Positions 37,850 through 46,371 of a stretch of 64,000 bases of DNA are shown here, piece after piece. The stretch is taken from NCBI RefSeq assembly GCF_024129865.1, contig NZ_JAMYFE010000047.1, positions 32,548 through 96,547 of the forward strand, written 5' to 3'. Each line of letters begins with the position of its first letter. The stretch's first letter is position 1. The stretch is from Stieleria tagensis (GTDB lineage: Bacteria; Planctomycetota; Planctomycetia; Pirellulales; Pirellulaceae). The position numbers and the translations under genes were made by a program. Below the pieces are notes generated by a model. The model was given only the letters and a program-made list of their open reading frames with translations, had not been told where the DNA came from and did no database searches.

Positions 37850-39919
37850 ATGGCCTGTCACTCCCAATCCGCCGAATACTCTTTCGCACTCGTCGGTCCA
37901 CATCACCGCGACGACTTGCTACAGATCACTGCTGTGATCAAATCCTGTGGCAGCGACTCTCCGCGATTGTTCCTCGGCCAGGACTGTATCGTGCCGCCCG
38001 CATGTATCGATTTACCACTTACATTGGTCGATCCTTCCCTACGATGTGCAGCGGTGGAACAATTGATCGTTGCCGAATGCCTTCTGCGTCAGCCGGCTGC
38101 AACGCTGTACTTTTTCGTGCTGCCGCAACCAGACGTCACCAAGACTGTGGGCGACTGGATTCACAGCGTCAAAGACCTGGTCGCAAACAGTGTTGATCCC
38201 AGTTGCTTGGACGTCTATGTCGACTGTGAACAAGCCCCCAATCTGATCGGTCTGCCGCTGCGCTGGGGCCAAGCCTATCTGTCCGATCTGGATGCACTGA
38301 ATCGACAGTCACAGACCGCCAGCAACGACACTGCATTCGGAGAACGGTTGCTCGATTCGGTCCGCCGTGCAGGTGCCGATGTCCGCACCGTCACGCCAAC
38401 CTGTCGAACCCTTCAGCAACCGATGGTGGTCGATGCGACGGCAGCCGATCGATTGAAAATTCATGCGGTAGACGTTTCGATTGTCGTGCCGACCTGGAAC
38501 TGTGCGGATTATCTGGCGGATTGTATTGATTCTCTGTTGGGGCAATCGGTCGCCGCCGAGGTGATTGTGGTTGACGACGCATCGAGTGACCAAACCTCGG
38601 GCGTGTTGGCGAGTTTCAAGAATCAAATCACAGTGATTCGGCACGCCAATCGTCGCGGCGCCAACGCCGCTCGGAACACCGCGATCGCAGCTGCAGCGGG
38701 CAACTACATTGCCTTTGCCGACGCGGACAATGTCTACGATGCAAGTTGGCTGGAAAAACTGTTGGCAGCACTTTTGGCAGACCGCTCGGCGGCGCTGGCC
38801 TATTGCGGTTACACCAAACTGTCGGCCGACGGAACCCGCACGACCAACCCGGCTGCTGTCTGGGACATCGATTTGCTGTGGTATGGCAATTACATTGACA
38901 TGTCCAGCGTCGTCCGCCGCTCAGCAATTCCGCCGGGCGGATTGCCCGAGGGGTTTCGCCCCTTTGACGACTGGCGACTTTGGCTGATGTTGGCGCGGTC
39001 GGGTTGGACGGGCGCGTGGGTGCCGGAAAAACTGTTCATCAAACATGTCCGATCGGCAGGCAAAACAGGACGTTCGATGTCGAACCCGCAAGGCCGCTCA
39101 CGCGACGTCGCAGCGGTCCGCCGCGAATTCGCCGGATTGGTCGGCTTAGACGCTCCGATTGCAGTCGTGATTCCCGGATGCGGCAGTGAAGACCTGACCG
39201 CTCAGTGCATCGCCCACCTCGGTGACTACTCAGGCGTCCCATTGGACATTGTCTACGTCGACAACGGTTCGCCGCTGACAACCATCGATGCGGTCGCGCA
39301 AGCTGCGGATGCGGCCAATCTGATGTTACGAGTCGTCCGCAATCAAACCAACCGTGGTTTCACAGTTGCGATCAACCAAGGCATCAACGCCTGTGCCCAT
39401 CAAGATGTCTTGCTGCTGAACAACGATTGCTTTGTCGGCCCCAACTGTGTCGAAAACCTTGCCCGCGAGCTGCAGTTCAATCAGCCCGCGGCTGCCGTGG
39501 GTCCGATCACCGGCGACGACGGCAAACAGTCGTTGAAACAGCCACTGATCCGTGAAATGACCGGCCAACCTGCCTCCGTATTGGAGCAGTTGGACGATCC
39601 GGTCCACACCGCCTTGTGCTTGAATCAACGCTTGCGCTCGCTGGATCAGCCGGTGCTGTCATTCTATTGCGCCTTGCTGCGACGCAGCGCCATTGATCGC
39701 TATGGTGGACTGGACGAACAGTTTGCTTCGGGACTCGCTGCCGACGACGAATGGTGCTTTCGTGTCCGCCGTTTCGGACGCCAAGTCCGCGTGGTGTTGA
39801 ATGCCTATGCAACGCACCTGCACCGCAGCAGTTTCAAACGATTAAAAATCGAGCGTGACCAACTACAGCAAGAAGCCCAACAGCGACTGCATCAGATCTT
39901 GGCCGATGCCGAAGACTAG
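37850..39919 (+). CDS. Tandem GT2 glycosyltransferase
   Basis: The start is taken at ATG 37850 (MACHSQSAEY), 41 bases after the sulfotransferase stop; the frame is open to 37757 but that would overlap the upstream gene and add 31 Pro-rich residues. The 689-residue protein has an N-terminal region of about 200 residues that I do not recognise. A first GT-A domain follows (SIVVPTWNCADYLADCIDSL, VIVVDDASSDQTSG, AFADADNVYD with the metal-binding DAD). A second GT-A domain (about 435-670) has VVIPGCGSEDLTAQCI, IVYVDNGS, NRGFTVAINQGI and LLNNDCFVG. Both are family-2-like and presumably cytoplasmic. The protein probably extends or decorates a surface polysaccharide. Confidence 0.88.
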   Translation: MACHSQSAEYSFALVGPHHRDDLLQITAVIKSCGSDSPRLFLGQDCIVPPACIDLPLTLVDPSLRCAAVEQLIVAECLLRQPAATLYFFVLPQPDVTKTVGDWIHSVKDLVANSVDPSCLDVYVDCEQAPNLIGLPLRWGQAYLSDLDALNRQSQTASNDTAFGERLLDSVRRAGADVRTVTPTCRTLQQPMVVDATAADRLKIHAVDVSIVVPTWNCADYLADCIDSLLGQSVAAEVIVVDDASSDQTSGVLASFKNQITVIRHANRRGANAARNTAIAAAAGNYIAFADADNVYDASWLEKLLAALLADRSAALAYCGYTKLSADGTRTTNPAAVWDIDLLWYGNYIDMSSVVRRSAIPPGGLPEGFRPFDDWRLWLMLARSGWTGAWVPEKLFIKHVRSAGKTGRSMSNPQGRSRDVAAVRREFAGLVGLDAPIAVVIPGCGSEDLTAQCIAHLGDYSGVPLDIVYVDNGSPLTTIDAVAQAADAANLMLRVVRNQTNRGFTVAINQGINACAHQDVLLLNNDCFVGPNCVENLARELQFNQPAAAVGPITGDDGKQSLKQPLIREMTGQPASVLEQLDDPVHTALCLNQRLRSLDQPVLSFYCALLRRSAIDRYGGLDEQFASGLAADDEWCFRVRRFGRQVRVVLNAYATHLHRSSFKRLKIERDQLQQEAQQRLHQILADAED

Positions 39920-40024
39920 CACACTCCGGCCGAACCTCGCTGGTGGCTATAGCACGTCAGTTGAGATCATTAAGCGATTCGTGGCTTGGAAAGTACGTTG
40001 TTTACCAAGGCCGCGTGGTGGTCT

Positions 40025-40195
40025 CTCACAAAGGCACGAAGGCACAGAGAAAGACAAGAGATCAATTAACAACAATGGATCGTTGCGAAAGTGGACGAAA
40101 CTCATGGCGAAAGTGGACCAGATCGACCAGCAACTTTTCAACGCCCTCGTCGCACAACTCACCACGCCCTGACCTCCGTGCCTTGGTGGCCTGAG
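40025..40195. repeat. Decayed inverted-repeat cassette between two glycosyltransferase genes
   Basis: A CTCACAAAGGCACGAAGGCA-type element at 40025-40049 and the roughly complementary 40174-40195 (reverse complement CTCAGGCCACCAAGGCACGG) bracket about 125 bases. Elements of this 'aaggcacgaaggcacagag' type commonly surround small inserted genes in planctomycete genomes (recollection, not searched). The enclosed short reading frames show no recognisable protein. The right arm ends three bases before the stop codon of the minus-strand glycosyltransferase. The rest of the 278-base gap 39920-40197 holds nothing I can name. Confidence 0.5.
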
Positions 40196-40197
40196 GT

Positions 40198-41442
40198 CTA
40201 TGCGTCACCGGCGAAGGTGTCGGCGTGTCGTGACCCCGCGCTGGATGCTCCCGGCCACATCGTGCTGGTCTCGCCGATATGCTGGGTCAAACTGGGCGTG
40301 GGATACCAGATCGGGATTGAATTCCGATCGGCCCAACTGCCGATCACATCGTCAATGTATTTCAATCCGCGGTTGGTCCAGCGATGCCGAATGACTTGTG
40401 GGTCACAGACAAACTGCTTTGCCAACTGCATCGGAAACACAAACGCCAAAGCGCCCCATCCCCAAACCTGATCCGCCACGCTCCAGCCAAATTCCGAACG
40501 CGTGTACGCTGCCGAACAATACAGCGACACCAACCCCTTGCGATCGGCCGGCCAGAGGATTGATTCCAAGTAGGCACGCAGATTTTCACGATCATAAAAC
40601 TGGACGTCGTCCTGAATCATCAAGATCGCGTCGGCCTGTGGTGCCTTGAGGATCAACTCTAGCAGAGTCAGGTAGTAGTTTGGCCAAGCTCCCAAAGCGG
40701 GTGATCGCAATGCGAATTCCCCGGGCGAAGTATTTGGCGGAAGCGTTGATGATCCATCCATTGCCAGGTAGACCTGGTCCCAGCCCGCACGGTGCAAATG
40801 ATCCAGAGAGATCGACAACGTTGGCTTGCGTCGCGGGGATGTGGTGACACCGACGGCCCACTGCACCGCAGAATCACCGGACCACGATTCCGGGCGTGGC
40901 AGAACCTCGGACAGACTCGATAGCCGGCTCGATCCATCGCGAGTCCAATCACGACAGCGACCACATTCTGAGGCCGTCGTTTGAACGTGATCCGGATGCT
41001 CGCATGCAAAGACCGGTGTTCGGATCCAACCCTCCGGCGCGGGCTGAGACCGAAAACCGATGATCTCGCCAAGGTGGCAACATTCACGGTAACTGCGTTG
41101 TTTGATTTCCCCACCGCGGCTGCGATATTCGACGGCAATCGATGCTTGCGCCCACTGTTGCAACTCGGTCGCCCGATCCAGATCACATCCGGGGACACCG
41201 CCCCGAGCCATTAACTCCGTCGCGGTCGTAAACAGAAACGATGCCACCACCGGGTTCAGACGTTCCCGGGTCGCGGAAATGCCACTGACACAGGCCTCAC
41301 AGGCCTGGCGAGAAACGGCAACCGGTAGCACTTGCTGGGGAGCCGCCACGATTTGGCTGACCAATCCACACACCGCCGACTCAGAACCCTCCGCATCGAC
41401 TTGCACACCGGATCGGTAGGGGCATTGTTCAACAGCCGCCAT
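40198..41442 (-). CDS. GT-A-type glycosyltransferase with Cys-rich N-terminal region
   Basis: The 414-residue protein has a Cys/His-rich N-terminal half ending in RECCHLGEIIG ... VFACEHPDH ... CGRCRDW, a knuckle seen ahead of planctomycete and cyanobacterial glycosyltransferases. The C-terminal half begins WAVGVTTSPRRKPTLSISLDHL and contains LMIQDDVQFYDRENL, a DxD-like metal site, and near the end PTPSLTQHIGETSTMW, which resembles GT54/GT25-type transferases. Substrate is not evident. It faces the tandem GT2 gene, and its 3' end abuts a decayed repeat. Family-level assignment is moderate. Confidence 0.75.
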   Translation of the reverse strand: MAAVEQCPYRSGVQVDAEGSESAVCGLVSQIVAAPQQVLPVAVSRQACEACVSGISATRERLNPVVASFLFTTATELMARGGVPGCDLDRATELQQWAQASIAVEYRSRGGEIKQRSYRECCHLGEIIGFRSQPAPEGWIRTPVFACEHPDHVQTTASECGRCRDWTRDGSSRLSSLSEVLPRPESWSGDSAVQWAVGVTTSPRRKPTLSISLDHLHRAGWDQVYLAMDGSSTLPPNTSPGEFALRSPALGAWPNYYLTLLELILKAPQADAILMIQDDVQFYDRENLRAYLESILWPADRKGLVSLYCSAAYTRSEFGWSVADQVWGWGALAFVFPMQLAKQFVCDPQVIRHRWTNRGLKYIDDVIGSWADRNSIPIWYPTPSLTQHIGETSTMWPGASSAGSRHADTFAGDA

Positions 41443-41497
41443 CGGTTTGATTCAGCCCCTTAAGAAACCCAGGCCATTTGGCCGGTTTGACGCATCA

Positions 41498-41683
41498 CTA
41501 ACGGGAATGTTCGGCTACCGGCACGGCGACGACCTGACCTTCAAACGTCGGTGGCTGGGCGGGGTAGGCAACCTTGCCACCCTCGGTCGACGCTTTGACC
41601 AAGACCCATTCAGCTGATTTGCCATTCTTGCGGCCTTGGAAAACGTTCAACTTACCTGTAGACAGGTCGGGACTGCTGGTCAT
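41498..41683 (-). CDS. Small hypothetical protein
   Basis: This 61-codon frame (MTSSPDLSTGKLNVFQGRKN ... VAVPVAEHSR) reads like a real small soluble protein: balanced composition, beta-prone text (EWVLVKASTEGGKVAY) and G/C-ending codons as in its neighbours. It lies alone between the glycosyltransferase start (55 bases) and the CLC gene (divergent, 172 bases). I recognise no domain; it could be a small conserved planctomycete protein or chance. Confidence 0.5.
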   Translation of the reverse strand: MTSSPDLSTGKLNVFQGRKNGKSAEWVLVKASTEGGKVAYPAQPPTFEGQVVAVPVAEHSR

Positions 41684-41855
41684 GATTCGTTTGGTTCAAT
41701 GGGTACATGATGAGGCGACAACGACAGTGTTTATTCCAGGGACAAATTGTAACACGCACCACCACCGCGTGGCTGACCGTTCACCGGATTGCCAAGACAC
41801 TTAAAACGGTTCACCCTAGAGGGCTCCCACATTCTGACCGGCCAGTGACGATCAC

Positions 41856-43703
41856 GTGAAAATTCTCCGCCAAATCATGCACACCTTCGACCTTCATGTG
41901 TCGGGGCGCTGGTTCGTGCTGTCGATGATTGTTGGCGTGGCCGTAGGGATCGGTGCGATCGCGTTCTATATTCTCGGCCAGCTTGTGGTGCGTTACACGC
42001 TGGGTGAATTCGCCGGTTATATCCCTCCCTCACCGACCGGCGAGCGAGGCTTGTTTGAGGTCTCCACGACAGTCTTCCGCCCCTGGATGATTGTGGTCGT
42101 GATGACAATCGGTGGCCTGGTTTCTGGGATGATTGTGTATCGCTGGGCGCCCGAAGCCGATGGGGCGGGGGGGAACACCGTCATCGACGCGTTCCACAAC
42201 AAACGTGGCATCATTCGTCCGCGGGTGCCACTGATCAAAATGGTGGCTTCGGCGATCACACTGGGGACCGGTGGATCGGGTGGCCAAGAAGGCCCGATTG
42301 CATTGATCGGCGCAGGAATGGGTTCCTATTTGGGAACTCGTCTCGGACTATCCCATCGCGACCGACGGATCTTGCTGGCCGCTGGAATGGGGGCCGGCGT
42401 GGGGGCCATTTTCCGGGCCCCCTTGGCCGGAGCCATTTTTGCCGGCGAAATCCTGTACAGCGACTCCGATTTGGAAGCCGACGTGATTGTCCCGGCGGCA
42501 ACGTCATCGATCGTGGCCTACAGTGTTTTCAGCCAAGTCCTGCCTAGCGAGACTCGGTTCATGCCGCTGTTCGGTCGCCAACTGCAGCACTCGTTTACAT
42601 CACCGGTCGAGCTAATTCCTTACACGGTGCTGGCGCTACTGATGATTTTTGCCGGGATCGCCTACGTGACGACCTTTGAAAAAACCGGCAACTGGTTCCG
42701 CCGGCTACCGATTTGGCCACACGTTCGCCCTGCGATCGGAGCCGCGCTGGCGGGACTATTGGGAATTGCGGTGCTGTATTTATTCTCCGGTGACAAACGC
42801 GCCTTGGCGGTGTTGGGAACGGGCTATGGAACACTGCAAGGCGTGCTGACCGAATCCGCGTCGCTTGGTATCCCACTGTTGGTGGCCATTGCTCTCACGA
42901 AAATTGCCACCACTTCGTTGTCAATCGGATCAGGAGGATCCGGCGGCGTGTTCGGACCCTCGATGATCATCGGCGGCTGTCTGGGTGCATCCATCGGGTT
43001 GTTCTTTCATGACCTGTGGCCGACCGTCGTGGTCGAACCGGAAGCCTACGCGGTCGTTGGCATGGCCGGTTTCTTTGCCGGCGTCGCCCGCGCGCCGATC
43101 TCCACGATCATCATGGTCCGTGCATTGACCGGCGACTTTGGGTTGTTGGTTCCGACCATGCTGGTTACCACACTCACGTTCGTCGCATGCAGTCGTTGGC
43201 GACTGTATCGGGAACAGGTCCCCACCCGAATGGATTCAAAAGCCCATCGCGGTGATTTTATCATCGACGTGCTGGAAGGTCTCAAAGTCAGCGACGTTTA
43301 TCCCAAAGATCAGTCCATCGTGATGATCCCCGAAGCGATGACGCTGGACGAGATCGTGCATCGCCTGGCCGAGCACAATCAGCACTATTTCCCAGTGGTG
43401 GACCAGCAACACCGAATGGTCGGGATCTTTTCAGACGACGACGTACGGTCCTATCTGTTCAATGATTCGATCTGGTCGCTGGCGGTTGCCAGCGATGTGA
43501 TGTCCAGTCGTGTGGTCAGCGTTTCCCCCAATGACGACTTGAACTCCGCCCTAAAACGCTTCACATCGACCAACCTGGACGAATTGCCAGTGATCGATCC
43601 GGAAAACCCAGGCACGCTGCTCGGGATGCTGCGACGTAAGGAAGCTATCGCGGCCTACAACCAGCGGCTGATGGAGCACAAACAAGCCGCTGCGGATGGA
43701 TAG
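41856..43703 (+). CDS. CLC-type chloride channel/transporter with CBS pair
   Basis: The 615-residue protein has the CLC membrane core (residues about 15-450) and two C-terminal CBS repeats (about 470-605: VSDVYPKDQSIVMIPEAMTL and ASDVMSSRVVSVSPND). The selectivity-filter blocks are visible: GSGGQEGP with the gating glutamate E145, and GGVFGP at 363-368. The GSGIP block is replaced by GAGGNTV, so anion preference may differ from E. coli ClcA. The gating Glu argues for Cl-/H+ exchange, but the second, proton-side Glu was not located. CBS pairs usually sense adenine nucleotides. The start is GTG. A patatin gene follows 29 bases later on the same strand. Confidence 0.92.
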   Translation: MKILRQIMHTFDLHVSGRWFVLSMIVGVAVGIGAIAFYILGQLVVRYTLGEFAGYIPPSPTGERGLFEVSTTVFRPWMIVVVMTIGGLVSGMIVYRWAPEADGAGGNTVIDAFHNKRGIIRPRVPLIKMVASAITLGTGGSGGQEGPIALIGAGMGSYLGTRLGLSHRDRRILLAAGMGAGVGAIFRAPLAGAIFAGEILYSDSDLEADVIVPAATSSIVAYSVFSQVLPSETRFMPLFGRQLQHSFTSPVELIPYTVLALLMIFAGIAYVTTFEKTGNWFRRLPIWPHVRPAIGAALAGLLGIAVLYLFSGDKRALAVLGTGYGTLQGVLTESASLGIPLLVAIALTKIATTSLSIGSGGSGGVFGPSMIIGGCLGASIGLFFHDLWPTVVVEPEAYAVVGMAGFFAGVARAPISTIIMVRALTGDFGLLVPTMLVTTLTFVACSRWRLYREQVPTRMDSKAHRGDFIIDVLEGLKVSDVYPKDQSIVMIPEAMTLDEIVHRLAEHNQHYFPVVDQQHRMVGIFSDDDVRSYLFNDSIWSLAVASDVMSSRVVSVSPNDDLNSALKRFTSTNLDELPVIDPENPGTLLGMLRRKEAIAAYNQRLMEHKQAAADG

Positions 43704-43732
43704 AAAAACTGGGTAGCGGCGGAAACGTCATT

Positions 43733-46303
43733 TTGACTAATTTGTCATCGACAGTTCCCCGCTCGTTCAACCATTGGGATGGATTCCAAGTGAACACGAA
43801 CGCCTCCGACCGACGATTCGGACTCGCCCTTTCCGGAGGCGGATTTCGCGCAGCTCTCTATCATCTCGGTGTGATCCGCTTCCTGCGTGACGCAAACACG
43901 CTGGCCAATGTCACCGATATCACCTCCGTTTCCGGCGGCAGCGTGATCGGCGCGCACTTGGTACTCAATTGGGACCGCTACTGTGGTAGCGACGAAGAAT
44001 TCGACCAGGTTTCAGGCGAGTTGCTGGCGTTCTTGCAACTGGATGTTCGCAATCGAATCGTCCGCCGATTTCCGCTGGCGTCCATGGTCAATACCACCCG
44101 CCGAGCTTTACGGTTGTCCACCCGTCGACAATTGACACGGGCCGGATTGCTGGAACAGCACTATGAAAATTTCTTGTACGGCGATACCGGATTATTCAAT
44201 CTGCCCGAATCGCCGCGGCTGTATATCTTGGCCACCAACCTGAGCGAAGGCTCGTTGTGTGCGTTTTATCGCGAGGGGCTGTTGCTGCAACGACGATCGC
44301 GGTGCGGCAAACAAGTTCATTTTGAAGAGGTTGAAATGGGGCTGGCGACGGTGCCGATGGCGGTCGCCGCATCGTCCGCCTTTCCCGGTTTTTTCCCCCC
44401 GCTGGAACTCTGTGGCAGAGACGTTGGTGCCAAGTCGGGCGAATTCGATCGGCATTCGTTTACCGACGGTGGAATCTATGACAACATTGGGTTGCGAATG
44501 TTTCACCACCTCCAACAGAACGCCCCCCGCCGTGCCGAAGCCGATGCGACGGTGGACGTGCTCGATCAGGAAGCCTTTGCAGAATCCGTGATGTCGGGTG
44601 CCAGCATGCCCGCCGGATCCGCCCAACGCGAATTGACCGATCGCATCCTCCGCAATAGCGCTCGCTCGTCGGACCAATCGGTTCGTGTCGATGGCGCCCA
44701 GCAGATTAATTCGCTACTCGTCGGACTCTCCGAAGTCTCGCGGACCGAAGAACTGTATCGAATTCCTGCCTTCCAATCGTTGCCGCTATCCGACCAGCAA
44801 GCCCAGGCGAAACTCCATCGAATCGTCTCCAGCGGTCAGGAGCCGGACATCGGTGATCGGATCTGGTTGAACTGTGAACTGGCGTCAGCGGCGCTGCGAC
44901 ATATCGGCGGTCGTCCCTGCATCAAATCCGGCCCCAATCAATTGGACGGAGTGCTGGTCAGTGATGCGGGAGCCAGTTTCAAAATCCGTTCGGGTGGACG
45001 CGCCGGCGGCCTGCTGAGCACCGCGCTGCGTTCGACCGACATTCTGATGGATCGTGTCAACCAACTGGAAACCGAATCGTTTGCCGATACCGCAGGCGCG
45101 CTGTTCTTTCCGATCACACGCCAAGTCCGGCAAAACCAAGACCCCACGGCACCGCATCCGGAAATCCAACGCCAGGCCGCTTTGATCCGGACCGACATGG
45201 ATAAATTTTCAGACCTGGAAATTTCATCTCTGGTCCAACACGGCTACTGTGTCGCCCGCCAAGTGTTTCGCGAAAGCGGAACCAAACTCTCTGACAACGT
45301 GCCCGACAATGCCCCCTGGGACCCCTTGGGGAATCGATACGATTTGGGCGGCGCGGCCCAATCCCTATCGGAACACCAGCAAGTGTTACCGGCGGCTAGA
45401 AAACTGCAACGTTCATCGTCGCGACGAACGGTCAGCACACTGTTCGATTTTCACGACTGGCCGACCTATCTGTGGATCCCGCTATTGGCCTTTGTCACGT
45501 TGACACTGCCCTACGTAATGTACACAGCCCATCGAACCAGCGTTCGCCAGGGTTATGTGTTGACGGCGGTCGCCGAAACCAGCCCGATCTATCGCGACGT
45601 TCTCGATCTGCTGCACAACGGACGGAAACCGGCGATGCCGGTGATCCCGTTTGAAGAAGTTGATTCGGTCAAACCCTTGGATTTCACCGGATACGACGTC
45701 ATCACCGACGACCGGATCTATGACTTGCGCGGCTGGACCGAACACGAGCAAATCGAGCATCCGGCACGGATGCACGCCCGGTTTCGATTCCGCCGCACGC
45801 CCGAAGCGCTGGATCGCTCCCATCTACGGATTCAATTGCCAACCTCCGATCCGTCGATGCGCGTCGAGTTTCTGCCCAAGAATCTGCAACCCACTCACAC
45901 TCGCCTGAAACTGGGGCCAGAGCAGTACCTGTTTGAAACGGCACTGGATTTTTCGCACGTCCCCATTGGCACCGACACCTCGTTGATGGTCAATCAAGTG
46001 CTGTCGGACACCATGGCGGACCAGAAAAACGGCATCGCCAAGTTCCGATTCACGATCGCGGCCAAAACCGGATTGGCACGGATTTGGGTGTTGCTACCCG
46101 AAGGCCGTGATCACGACCAGTTCGCACTCAATCGCTACCCGATCGATCACCCCGAACAGGTCGAACTGGTTCAAGCAACGATGACGGTCGAACTGCCCAT
46201 CGGCTCGATCGCGACGTTTGAACTGATCAACCCCGAAAGCGACTATCGCTACGAGTGCCGATGGCGCTGGCTGGACATGGACAATAGCCATTCTTCGCAC
46301 TGA
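43733..46303 (+). CDS. Membrane-anchored patatin-like phospholipase
   Basis: The 856-residue protein starts with TTG at 43733, 29 bases after the CLC gene. The N-terminal patatin domain has the oxyanion loop LALSGGGFRAALYHLGV (32-48), a nucleophile elbow SVSGGSVIG (S70 the likely nucleophile) and the catalytic Asp in FTDGGIYDN (D245). The elbow is not the strict GxSxG of plant patatin; it is closer to the SGGS form of other phospholipase A2-like enzymes. A single membrane helix at about 578-600 (LWIPLLAFVTLTLPYVMY) precedes a beta-rich C-terminal domain of about 250 residues that I do not recognise. This places the enzyme domain and the C-terminal domain on opposite sides of a membrane. Likely co-transcribed with the CLC gene. 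Confidence 0.85.
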   Translation: MTNLSSTVPRSFNHWDGFQVNTNASDRRFGLALSGGGFRAALYHLGVIRFLRDANTLANVTDITSVSGGSVIGAHLVLNWDRYCGSDEEFDQVSGELLAFLQLDVRNRIVRRFPLASMVNTTRRALRLSTRRQLTRAGLLEQHYENFLYGDTGLFNLPESPRLYILATNLSEGSLCAFYREGLLLQRRSRCGKQVHFEEVEMGLATVPMAVAASSAFPGFFPPLELCGRDVGAKSGEFDRHSFTDGGIYDNIGLRMFHHLQQNAPRRAEADATVDVLDQEAFAESVMSGASMPAGSAQRELTDRILRNSARSSDQSVRVDGAQQINSLLVGLSEVSRTEELYRIPAFQSLPLSDQQAQAKLHRIVSSGQEPDIGDRIWLNCELASAALRHIGGRPCIKSGPNQLDGVLVSDAGASFKIRSGGRAGGLLSTALRSTDILMDRVNQLETESFADTAGALFFPITRQVRQNQDPTAPHPEIQRQAALIRTDMDKFSDLEISSLVQHGYCVARQVFRESGTKLSDNVPDNAPWDPLGNRYDLGGAAQSLSEHQQVLPAARKLQRSSSRRTVSTLFDFHDWPTYLWIPLLAFVTLTLPYVMYTAHRTSVRQGYVLTAVAETSPIYRDVLDLLHNGRKPAMPVIPFEEVDSVKPLDFTGYDVITDDRIYDLRGWTEHEQIEHPARMHARFRFRRTPEALDRSHLRIQLPTSDPSMRVEFLPKNLQPTHTRLKLGPEQYLFETALDFSHVPIGTDTSLMVNQVLSDTMADQKNGIAKFRFTIAAKTGLARIWVLLPEGRDHDQFALNRYPIDHPEQVELVQATMTVELPIGSIATFELINPESDYRYECRWRWLDMDNSHSSH

Positions 46304-46371
46304 GATCGGCAAACCATGGCCGATCGGAACGGCCAGCGACTCTGCCGACCGAGGAGGCCTGGGCGATCGCT

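Noticed and set aside
39943..40194. Plus-strand frame of 83 codons containing HKGTKAQRKT
   Set aside because: That peptide is simply the translation of the repeat arm; the frame is repeat sequence, not a gene.
46304..46325. Seven-base hairpin between the patatin and histidine-kinase genes as a bidirectional terminator
   Set aside because: The stem is short and there is no T-tract on either strand.
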